A DNA stretch of 64,000 nucleotides from Undaria pinnatifida (lineage: Eukaryota > Sar > Phaeophyceae > Laminariales > Alariaceae), in the NCBI GenBank assembly GCA_012845835.1, contig JABAKD010000016.1, forward strand, positions 20,915,196 through 20,979,195, in the 5' to 3' direction. Numbering within the stretch: position 1 is the stretch's first letter; every line of letters starts with the position of its first letter. Below the pieces are notes generated by a model. The model had not been told where the DNA came from. It worked only from the letters and a program-made list of their open reading frames with translations, and searched no databases. Both the position numbers and the translations under genes were made by a program. Of this stretch, positions 33,296 through 44,332 are shown piece after piece.

Positions 33296-34869
33296 CACGC
33301 TAACCCACGTGCTTCAGGCTGCGTCTGCCCCAATTGTATAGGAAGAAGATCCGACACTGTGCGACGGGCCAGTGGTGACGGCACGGCCTCCAGTCTGATC
33401 AACTGGGCGCTATTCCTGCAAAAAATACAGAGGAATTGCGCCTCTCGTCAAACAGTGAGAGCAGTTTCTTGCGATTATACGATAAACAGCGAAGAGGCCA
33501 CGGCGCGATAAACCGCGGATTCGGACTCCCGTCATGTTCCCGAGGCCTGGCGTTCCCGTAATAGGACACTAAAGAAACAAAGAACCGAGGAGTGGTGTTC
33601 TCAGAAGGTTAAATTGCAGACCCAAATGTCCATCGAGGCTACCGACGCGTGGGAACCGTCGTTTTTTTTTCATTTTTCGGGCAGAGGAGAGCGAAGTCTC
33701 GCGTTTCTCCGCAAATGAGCGAAGAAGACCCGAGGCGAGAACCGCGGGTTCGGATTCGCGTCGTGCTCCCGAAGCCGGTGTTCCCTGACGGGGACGGTGC
33801 AAGCCCAGCATCCAACACAGCTGTTGATCCTTCTCTCAAATACTCCAGACAAAAGTGGTGTTGTTCTGGGAGGTCCCATCTTATTCGTCACCATGATCCC
33901 CTTCGTAGTTGGTCGTGGACGACGTGCCATTATAAGATGGCCGAGAAGACCTGGCTTTTCAAGACCATCGAGCAGTGATGCTCATCATGTCATCGCCCAG
34001 TCGAAGCACACGAAAAGGCATCGGTGGAGGCGTGCGCAACTTTGACTCCGGTGTTGGGGACAGGGACAAGCAAGACGTGGCACCTACTCCAAATTCATGC
34101 AGAATCCAGCGATAATAATATCATCATTTTGTCTCTGACGACAAGCTCTGTCTGAGTCCAGTCTTCTGCACCCAGGGTGGGACATTGGTCTTCGGGCGGA
34201 TGATCCTAGGGCCAACAACCAATGCCAGTGCAGAGCAAACATTTGCTCGGTGAAGCACTTCTAGCCGTTCGCGAAGCTTTTCGCGACAGTGAGACCGGGT
34301 TGTCCCACCCGCCCATTCCTAGTCGGTTCCGCACCTGCACTCCGAATGCAAGAAAACCAAGAAATCTCGTCCATGCCGCGGCCGGGCCGTTAACAGCGGC
34401 CAGCGCTCGAAAAGGTTCTCCTTCGGAGTTTCCGACAAATTTCTTGGGCGCGTTGGCCAACCAAAAGCCGTGAAGGTTTGGAGATAGCTTACAGCGTCGG
34501 CCTTGACATTGCGTTGTCAGAACACAGACCCTGTTTCGTCGGGGGTAACTGTAACGCTGGACGACGTTTCGTTCACTATGAAAAACGCATGTATCAGACG
34601 AGCAACGCTCTACTTTGAGAGGCACTGGATTCCTCTAGATTTGGGGAACGGCAACATGGCTTGACCTCACAAAGGCCTCCGAGGGTGCTGCAGGGAATAA
34701 AGTTCCGCATATCCTCTGGCCACAAGACAAAAGAGAGCATTGGCAAAGTGGGGACCCCCAATGCAGGAGTCCAGCGGTAGCTTGAGTTTGTGATCGCGTT
34801 CGTTTGCACACTCGAGTACCACAAGAATGAAGCGCCAACGGCATCGCCGAGTTTTCTTGCCCGCTTCCA
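33296..34869. other. Unassigned sequence with a diverged duplication
   Basis: About 70 bases at 33489-33558 recur, diverged, at 33719-33787 (GCGAAGA, then ACCGCGG(A/G)TTCGGA, then GTTCCC). Several overlapping ORFs occur on both strands (33649-33978 plus, 33670-33930 minus, 34206-34625 minus). Without a family match I cannot say which, if any, is real. Confidence 0.35.
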
Positions 34870-35554
34870 AGAGCCTGCTGCTGCTACCACTAACAGCTGA
34901 TACTACTACGACTACCACTTCTATTCCTACTTCTTCTACTACCATTTCTACTTCGCGTACTACAACTAGTACTTCAACTTCCACCACACGCAAATATAAC
35001 AACTACTGCTTCTCCTGCTACTTATACTCTCAAAGTACTTCTACTATTAATACGCCTGTTACTCCTGCTACTTCTACTAATTATGCTACTATTACCACTA
35101 CTAGTACTGCTGCTACTACTACTTCTACTGGTACTTCTTCTCGAGTACTGTTAATACTACAACAAAAACAACTACTACTACTGCTACTTGTAATACTACT
35201 ACGACTAACTACGACTACCACAGCTACTACTTCGACTCGTACGAAGTATTACTACTAATAGTACTACAAGTAGTACTTCTACTACTCCTTCTATTAATAC
35301 TATTATTGGGACCATTACTACTACCACAACTACAGTACTACTACTTTCACAGTACTACTACTGTCACTTTTTTTTCCGGCGGGTGGCAAAAAATACAGCT
35401 GAAGCTCACCACTCTTCCACTATTTGTCACTTATGTGATCTGTCAACTTGATTCAAAAATGAATCCGCAATCCAGACCTAGGTCGTGTGAGCATAGGTTC
35501 CCGTTATATGGCGAGCTGCTACTACTACTGCTACTACTGCTACTACTACTACTC

Positions 35555-35590
<36 letters not shown>

Positions 35591-36568
35591 ACTACTACTA
35601 CCTACTGCTACTACTACTACTACTACGACGACTACTACTGCGATCACTACTACTGCCATACCCCTACTACCGTCAAGACTACTTGGTGTACTACCGACTG
35701 CCACTAAAAATACAACCACTACCCCTATGCCCATACCACTAACACTACGACTACAATTAAACGGCTAGCACTACCAGCGAGACTACCACTACCTACCTCT
35801 ACACTTTACCACTACCACTACTGCTACTACTACTGCTGCTGCTTTTACTACTACTGCTTCTGCTACTACTGTTACTGCTACTGCTACTACTACTACTAAT
35901 ACACTACTACTACTACGACTATTACTACTACTACGACTACTACTACTTCTACTACTACTACTACTACGACTACGACTACTGCTACTACTACTTCTACTAC
36001 TACCACGACTACGACTACTACTGCGATCACTACTACTACTGCCACAACCCTAATACCGTCAAGACTACTTGATGTACTACCGACTGCCACTAAAAATACA
36101 ACCACTACCCCTATGCACATACCACTAACACTACGAATACAATTATCCGGCTAGCACTACCAGCGACACTACCACTACCTACCACCACAGTTTACCACTA
36201 CCACTACTACTGCTAGTACTGCTGCTGCTTTTACTACTACTACTACTTCTGCTACTACTGTTACTGCTACTACTACTACGACTACTACTACTACTACTAC
36301 TACTTCTACTATTACTACTACTATTACTGCTGCTACTACTGGTACTCCAGCTACTGCGACTTCTTCTATTACTCTACAGTCATTACTAGAACTACTAGTA
36401 CTATTACTACTACTACTACTGCTACTACTACTTCTACTGCTACTAGTAATACTACACTATTACTACTTTTTCTACTACAACAATCATTATGTAATTTTCC
36501 TACTCAGACTGCTTCTACTACAATCACTAGTCTAATGCCACTACAACTACTACTACTGCTCTACTGCG

Positions 36569-36609
<41 letters not shown>

Positions 36610-36807
36610 AGTTAACGCTCACACAAGACTACCCACTACAACGTACGAGTACTACCACTACCCCTTCGCCAATACCGCTACCCCTACGACTTCCACTCCG
36701 ACTATCCTGCTACAACTCCTATCGCCACAACCACTGGCATGGCCATTATACCACTGCCACCACTCCCGCGACTTTTATTGCCGCTATTGCTGTTACAACT
36801 GTAATTG

Positions 36808-36845
<38 letters not shown>

Positions 36846-36860
36846 GCTGCTTTTTATCAC
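34870..36860. repeat. ~2-kb trinucleotide (CTA/CTG-type) repeat region with a 386-bp internal duplication
   Basis: Nearly all of this stretch is built of CTA, CTG, CTT and CGA triplets in the CTA register, with long pure CTA runs at about 35520-35590, 36280-36300, 36570-36607 and 36805-36845. Embedded is a non-repetitive segment found twice about 386 bases apart, around 35640-35885 and 36025-36270 (landmark CGTCAAGACTACTT at 35671 and 36057). Thr/Ser/Tyr-rich plus ORFs and poly-Val minus ORFs arise only from the triplet register. No gene is claimed. Confidence 0.9.
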
Positions 36861-36986
36861 CAGGTGGATATTTTGAACGTTGGTTAAAATTACGATAGAA
36901 CATAAAGTACGTTGCGACAGTAGAACAACATCGGTTTATTGTTTTAACAAGGCCTCGGGGGTTCCTCATGACCTGGCTCACGTCTT

Positions 36987-37450
36987 GCGTTAAAGATCTA
37001 GACTAGAGCATTACGAGCAACAGCGTTTACGGCTTAGGCTGGGATGAGTTTTCGTCGTCTGTTTGTACTCCGTGTGCGAACCAGCGGATCATGCTGAAGG
37101 CGGCGTTCCCTCTTATATGCCCACGCGATCTGTGCCGTCTTTGAAACTGTTTTCTAACGGCTTCAAATATTAGGTCCAAATCGTGCTTGTGGGATACAAG
37201 AACATTCAAAATATGCGTGCGTTTGAGATCTAGTCTAAAGCATTACAATCAACGGGGTTTACGGAGTAGGCTGGGACGAGTTTTCGTTGTATGTTTCAGG
37301 CCGTGTGCAAACCAGCGGATCATGCTGAAGGCATCGTTCTCTCTTGTATGCTCACGCGACCTGTGCCAGCTTTGACGATGTATTTTAACGGCTTCAAAAT
37401 TTGAATCCAATTCATACTTGTGGGATACCAACAACATTCAAAATACGCAG
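36987..37450. repeat. 232-bp tandem duplication
   Basis: Two adjacent units share TTTACGG, AGGCTGGGA(T/C)GAGTTTTCGT, CCAGCGGATCATGCTGAAGGC and TGTGGGATAC. The landmarks are at 37036 and 37268. Both units hold a 60-62 codon minus-strand ORF with the same core (VSHK, FEAV, HRSR, AFSMIRWFAHG). They may be remnants of a coding unit or a coincidence of two similar sequences. Confidence 0.85.
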
Positions 37451-40170
37451 TACGAATTACGGTTAAACTGTGTATCAAATCCAGGTATTAGACCTATATT
37501 CACAGCATACTTCTACATTTCTAAATAGATTTTAGCTCGAAGTAATAGCATCGGCCCACACACCCGTGGCTCCAACATATCGTACACACGGCGTGCTGAA
37601 TGCCGGCCAGCAGTATCTGAAGGGCCGCATGGGGCACTATCACTCGCTCTACTGCTCAGAGCTGTTGTCTCCATTGTGAACGAAGCACCACTAACAGTTG
37701 GGTCGAAATCGGGAAACGGAACCAAGTGTACGCGTAGCTCTAAACCAATAGACAACGCAAATTACGTAGGGTATACGATTGTTCCACGGAAAGAGAATCT
37801 AGAAGAATGTGAAATTCTTGCTGAAGTGCTCAATGATCATGTGAAACTCACAAAGCTGAGTCCCGACGTCTCGATTGATGGCATCCACAGGTGACGCATT
37901 TCAAACAATTTGCCCCATGACGTGAGGGAGATGAACATCAAGGTATCATCACGATAATGTACGCAATTCGACCCGTAAAGCACATTTCCTGGCCACGTTA
38001 ATGAGCCCAAGAGAGCAGAAGAGTTTGCCGCCGCCGCACCGTAATTGCCACGGCTGAAAACCCAACCGAAGAGATACAGCCGTTGTGATGGACGATTATT
38101 CTTCGCACTCCTGTCAATAGACGAACTTGCGATACGGCCTGTTCGTACGACAGGTGCGTTTGAATGTTCGAAGAAATTTTGGACACTCAGTGTGGATAGA
38201 AAGCGAGTAACTCGCCTGCTACCCTGTTACACGTGTGTACCTGAGTGATGGATGGACACATTGTCCGAGCTACTAAAAAAGTACGTACAACAAGTACATC
38301 AAGGCTATATATGTCGTAAGTATTGGTTATCAGGAGTTTCATATCCTGCAAATGGTGGGTGTACGCGGATGTTCACGTGCCATCTTTCCTGAAAAATCGT
38401 TTCTGCCCTTTCCCTTGTATTAACCACGTGATCAGTACTAGCGACGTATCCAATGGCACCTGCACAGCCAAGTGTCCCATTGTCGCTAGCGAAGTGCCAT
38501 CCACGGAGTAATAGGGTTGATTAGAAAATACAGCACTTGCGCGCACCGCTGAATGACATGTTCGCTTCCTTGTATGCTTCTTCCCCGCGTATAGTGTGCC
38601 CCTCATTAGCCAGCCTAACGTGACCGGCCGGGCGTTTGCTCGGGTGTCTATACACGCAAGAAATTGACGTGCAGTCGGGCCCTACCCAACATGTCTTGTG
38701 AACGCCCGTTTCCTTTATTGATGTGAGCGCCATCGACTGGGTCTCCACGTATACCGTATCGTAGGCCAAGACATGCCGGTGTCGGCGGTTCCATTTAAAG
38801 CCAAGAGTTCCTGCTTTCGTTTTTCAACCAGCTATAGACTAGTCGTTACGATCACCTGTTGATTTCTCGACAAATGCACGACTCGGAACGTTTCTGAGAG
38901 CTGCCTCGCTCTGTTTGGGTCCATTTTGTCCCTGTTACCGTGGAAGATTGTTTTCCTATGATGAGAATATGACTCTGTCGTGAGAACTCTGCAATGCGTT
39001 GGACAGACCCCCACACCGTTCGGCCGCCGCTTGTAGTGCGTAGGAAGAGTGGACACGAAAGAAACGGTCTTTGATTATCCGTCGTTTGTTTGTGATCGAT
39101 GAATACGTAACCTGTTCTACCAGCATGGGAAAATTCTTTATGCATCAAACGAGAATGGAACTGAGGCAATAGCATGCCGGTGTTTCGCAGCTGTTGCGAA
39201 GCGTTTGCGTCTAGTCTCCGAAGGAAAACTTATGTGCAAGTTGCCAGCTCTCCCCACTATTGGAGTGAATTTCAACAATTTTCGCCGGTTGTTGCCAAGG
39301 AAGTGTGATATGGCCCCTCCCCGGGCAATCCTGCTGTCTTGGTAGTTTGGGCAAGCGGTATTTTTGTAACAAGCACTGATTATCCGATATTCAGTGTTTC
39401 ACCCGTTTCGGCATTCATACCGATAAATGGTGTTGATGCGCGCGATTTGTCAACAGAGGCGACACGCACAGTGCGAACCTCGCGGCCAACACCAAATCAA
39501 GTGTTTGAAGTGCGTGCCAACCCAAAGTGGTCCGCCTAGACGTTGCGCATTTCTCAAACATACACAATTCGGTGATTTACACATACGCAAGATAGGTCGA
39601 ATGGGCTGCGGTCATGACGCATTGATTGCCTGAAATAGTCAACTAGACGGCTCTGCAATCTCGAAGGAAATACATTTCCATGTATATTGAACGTTTCAAA
39701 GGCCTCAGAGCGCGATCCTGTTTCTGGTCATCTGTCGGGCGCCCTGGTCTCCAGTTGCTTGACGAACACACCGTGGCCACACATTAACAGTTCTGGGTGT
39801 TCCCTTGTCTCGTTGCTTTTGAGCAAACTACTTCACTCGTTGGGTTCACTGTTTCAAAAATTGTTGAAAACTATCTTGTTTTCAAAACCAGCCACGATCC
39901 ACGTATGGTTGGTGTGTAACGTTTGTAGAGGTAGCAATATTTCAACAGGCCTCCGTGTCCAAATGGTATCCTGGAGCTTTAATCTCCTTCGGGCGTTGGT
40001 GACTATTTGGTAGTGTTTTACGCTGTATATGATCGACCTGCATTAATGCCTCACCTTCATTGGGGCGGTACTCGCAGGTGCTTTGTACGCGTTGCAATCC
40101 GCCGTTATCTTCGCCGGTGAGAAGATGCATGGGTCAGAAGACGAAGGTGGGGAAGTACGACGGTAAATTT
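37451..40170. other. No secure gene
   Basis: One candidate exon is a plus-strand frame at 37676-37894 with VPRKENLEECEILAEVLNDH, ending at CCACAG-GTGACG, a donor-like site. It looks protein-like but matches nothing I know and has no clear acceptor. Other ORFs (for example 38852-39175 minus, 107 codons) lack motifs. Confidence 0.3.
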
Positions 40171-40669
40171 TATGGTTCTTGGACATTTGATTTACATTGC
40201 GTGTCATGCTGCATTTTTTCTTACGCGATGCCACGGTAAGTTTAAAACTGAAAGTAATTTCGCAGCTATATTCGCCATCGTTCTGCGCATCGATGGCGTC
40301 TGTCATATTGAACTTTTCATCAATACTTTTCGCCAAAACTAATTTTGGGCTGGACAGTTTACGTCACACACACCAACACCCAATAATGGGGAGAACCTTT
40401 TGGCGTGGCAAGTTGGATTATGGTTCTTGGACATTTGATTTATAGTGTCATGCTGCATTTCTGCCTAGGCGATGCCGCGGTAAGTTCAAAACTAGAAAAA
40501 AAAAATCGCAGCTATATCCGCCATCTTTTGGCGCCATCGATGACGTCTGTCATGTGTTAAACTTTTTGTTCATATTTTTGCCAAAACTTATTTTGGTCAA
40601 GACAGTTTACGTCACACACACCAACACCCAATAACGGGTAAAACCTTTCGGCGTGAAAAGTTGGACTGT
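40171..40669. repeat. 248-bp tandem duplication
   Basis: Units start TATGGTTCTTGGACATTTG at 40171 and 40419. They share TGTCATGCTGCATTT, GCGATGCC(A/G)CGGTAAGTT, GCCAAAACT(A/T)A and CAGTTTACGTCACACACACC. Identity is high but with several indels, including a poly-A run in copy 2. Confidence 0.9.
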
Positions 40670-43600
40670 GTTGGGTTTGTATCAAGCTGGGTTCGCCTGC
40701 GTTGCCCAGGGGTGGGGAGCGAAAACATGGAGGGGTCAATTGGTTGTTTGGTCTGTCGGTGGTTGGGTACGTGGTAGGGTGGGTAGCTTTGTTGGTGGGT
40801 GGGTTGGTCGGTGGATGCATGTGGGGGTGGATGCTTTGCTGGGTGATATGCGTCCAGAAATCTCTCCCTTGGTCGACTGCCTTCTCGCTGCTGCCCAGCT
40901 CTTCATTTTGGTGCTTAAAGTCCTACTTTTGAGCTTGGCTTACGTTTTTATGCTGCTATGCAAGTCGGCTGCGGATGCCATTTTGCTACTATTTCGATGC
41001 GTTATCATACTGCTACTGCTCCCCGTAGAATACAAAATAATTGCGTTGTTTCTGTCAGTGTCCCAAATGTGAGACGCGCTCAAACACTGCGACGAAAATC
41101 ACCGCAACACCACTCGGACCATAAAGAGGTTTTCTCGCCAAACCACCTCAAGGCCCCTGCAACCGACACACCTCACACCAACACGCGGCTCCACTGGAAA
41201 CTAAATCCTTACCGGAACGAGTTGCTATTCCGCTGCTACCGTGTTCACCCTAACACAGGACTCAGTGAACGAGCGTGTGTTCCAAACAGAGCTACGAAGC
41301 CGGTGCAACCAAGCTCTCACGAAATCATGCCCACTGAAAGCTACTTCAACGCCAAACATGGCCACCAAAAACATGGAGAACGAACAACACTCCATCCACC
41401 CTTCTAGCGCAGTTATTTCGCGGCGAGAACGGTTTCGAAAAATCTACAACTACCAACACTACCAACAATTTTGGTAGTCACTGCGTTTCGAATAAGGGGC
41501 TCATAAACATGGACACACTCGGCCTTGAATTTAGGTTCAAGCATTACACCAAGTCTCAACCATGACAGCGTGGCTGAAAGCACGCCATTCGTCCTCGCCT
41601 AGGTTGAAAACACATGAGTATATTGTACAAAACCCACCTGAAAATGTCACAGTCTAATTACAACAGCATGTTTTCACTCTATACAAATGGATTCCTTCCG
41701 TTTTGTTGACGCTGTTGGTGTACTGAACCACGTCATCCTTAGGTGGCTATTGGCCGACATGCACCTAGCGAACACTGCACATGGACAAGACGAACAACAA
41801 GGGGGTAGTGTACGCAGGATAGTTTCGACGGTAAACTCCGGTTCTAGATTGTTGATGGTGAGCGTTTTGTTTCGTGAAATCTATGAGTGAGTGAACACCC
41901 CCCCACCCCCCGGTTTCCTGGGCGATGCCACTCGTGACATCGGCACACGACTTTGTTGAGGACGTAGGGGATTTTCAGCTACCCCCAATTCCCGTGTCTC
42001 CGGTTCGCTCTGATATTTACATATTTATGGTTATGGTGCAGTCAATGATGCCGCATCTTTTACATAATTCCGACATTCAACTACCGTGTACCTCAGAGAC
42101 ATCATGCATAGACTATGCGTGTAGTGTTGGACCTACAGCAAATCGTGATTTATTTCACATTGGCCGTCCGCACGTTTTCCGCGAAGGTCTACACCTCGAC
42201 TTGTGTGGTGCCGCAGTTGTCACAACTCGTTCAAATCAGGAGACGCAAAACTCACTCTACAAAAAATCCACGAACTGAACGTTTACAATCCCAGACTGAC
42301 TCAAGGGCAGCTTTATATCCCCACAGGCAACCGCAGTCCACCTAAATGAGTCACACACACCATGAAGTGCTTGAGGGCGTCGGGTAAAGCGGGAAAACAC
42401 TAAAGCACCACCAGACAACTCTGACGGGGCGATTTCATGTACAGTAGTAAACGTTGACAGCCGGTATCACAAAAAAAACGGCAATTTACTCCAAAATCCA
42501 CGATTCTAGACGTTTGCGAGTTAGTACGTCCTACGACGGCTATAAAACGAAAGAAGAAACCGCTTACACCAAAGGTAAGCACGGACTTTCCCTGGCCGTT
42601 CGAAACGTTTTTATGCACGTCCCTTAAAAGAGTGCGGACAGGCAATAGTTAATAGCTGTCGTCGTTCGAGGTAGTCCTGCATTAGGTCTAGATAAAGGGC
42701 AGAAAACGGCGACGAAACATTTGATTCCTCATATGTTTATCTTCTGTTTCGTCCGAGTAAAAGTTTACCCTCCTTGCAAAGTCGAACGCGGCCTATAGTC
42801 ATTAGCAGTTGGGACAACCGCCTTACGGGTTCGTACTGGACACCGTATTCCGTGTGGGTCCCACGCGACCATATAAAAAAAACGACACGCACCCCTTGTC
42901 TGAATATTCTTGTGGAGAAGAAGAACAACAGCAACCGTCAACGTCTGACCATATCCTGGCCATCACCATTGTATTCAGACCTGTTCACCCCTATTGCTTG
43001 AAAGGGTTCTCCAATCCTATGCCTGCCCGGAGCACGATAGATATATCCCGCTCTGCGCGTGGTATTGAGCCCATGCGAATCCTGTACAAAGAGTCGCATA
43101 ACGCAATACTGAAAACTAACGTGGTTTTAGCGTGAGGGTTAACTTTCGCAGTGCCACAGCAGTGGTGATGGTGCTACGTCGGATTTTGGGATAGACTTTA
43201 ATCTGGCACATATTTCCCTCTGTTGACACCGATAGCGCCAAACTCATACAGAGTGAAACACTGTGGGATTGTCAAGTTGGATGCTAGCCTGGTTTGTCCG
43301 TCACGGCGCAGGCGGTTAGGTTTCAGACAATATACCGGCTCAAATAATTCACTAACGGCGACGAGAAAAGCGAATATTATTATCACCATACACAATAGAA
43401 ATTCGCTCTGCACGGAAATCGGAGCTAGAAGCGGTGTTTATGTCGATCGCCAGCGCGTTCTGGCACAGGTTTATACAACGATCGCTGGTCTGGCAAGCGG
43501 TTAAAGGTGTAGCTGGTGAGCGCTAGGTAAGTTCAGATCTCGCGACCAAGTTGGATATCGTTCGCTTTCGCATTCGTTTTGTGTGTATCATTATTGACGG

Positions 43601-44014
43601 ATCAACTTCCGAGTGTGAGGTATGATAGGGCCAACTCTTTTGTCGGTTCGATCGCTGTAGGTTCTTCGAGTCGTACATCCAATAATTTCTTTGACGTCAA
43701 GGCCGTATGAAGCGTTCGTTAATGGAAGGAATATCGTCGCAAACTAACGTGTGACGCTCGGGGGCACTATCAAGAACATGGTCGGTAAGGACATGTTGAT
43801 GCGGCGCCCCTCTCCGAAGGGCACCATCTCCTTACATGTGCCTTCAGATAGTTCGGACGTCTCCGATGGATTGGTGTGGCATCAAAAACGATGCTATATT
43901 TTCGTCGTGTCACCGAAACGAAATGAAGCTACGCTGCTCGTGTACGTAAACATCCACGGTGGCGTTACGCGACCTATGCTAACGCTTGTTCACGTGGGTC
44001 GTGACATGTTGCAG
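40670..44014. other. No secure gene; GT-rich tract at 40740-40830
   Basis: The GT-rich tract gives a Gly/Val/Trp-rich plus ORF and a Pro/Thr-rich minus ORF that I regard as low complexity. A 149-codon plus ORF (40958-41407) has no motif. At 43751-43790 TLGGTIKNMV precedes a GTAAGG donor and could be a tiny exon of the downstream gene, but it has no clear acceptor. A TGCTAAC branch-point-like sequence lies at 43978, about 30 bases before the exon D acceptor. Confidence 0.4.
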
Positions 44015-44332
44015 GTCGGTGGTATTCCGGAGCGGGCGAAGACTGCGCTTCCACCTGGAGCGCTGCATTCATCGGAAATTCTGCGCTTGGTCTCGGAGGC
44101 GCGATAGCTATTTCGGACGCTGTCGTACTCAACATCAGCGGTATCATGTTCAAGTCAAATGAAGCCTCGTTAGGCGGCGCCGTGTACATCGTATCCGTGA
44201 CAGATAACCAACATATATTTCGCGACTGTGGGTTCGAAGATAACATCGCCGCAGATGGGGGCGCGGTATACCTCAACACAGGTCTGGCGGTTGATATCTT
44301 CATCTCGTCCGCCTTCCGCAACAATTTTGCAG
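44015..44332 (+). CDS. Exon D: four beta-helix repeats
   Basis: The acceptor TTGCAG ends at 44014, preceded by a TGCTAAC-like branch point. The exon is 318 bp, phase 1 to phase 1. It encodes FIGNSALGLGGAI, FKSNEASLGGAV, FEDNIAADGGAV and FRNNFA, a regular series of FxxN and GGA motifs about 30 residues apart. An alternative acceptor AG at 44041 would keep the same frame and shorten the exon by nine codons. The end at GCAG-GCGAGT is discussed with the following intron. Confidence 0.75.

Noticed and set aside
34827..36120. Thr-rich, Leu-rich and poly-Val ORFs on both strands
   Set aside because: They arise from the CTA-type triplet register and have no independent sign of coding.
40557..40932. 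Pro/Thr-rich minus ORF and Gly/Trp-rich plus ORF
   Set aside because: Both come from a GGTTGGTGGG-type low-complexity tract, as also seen at 7125-7620.
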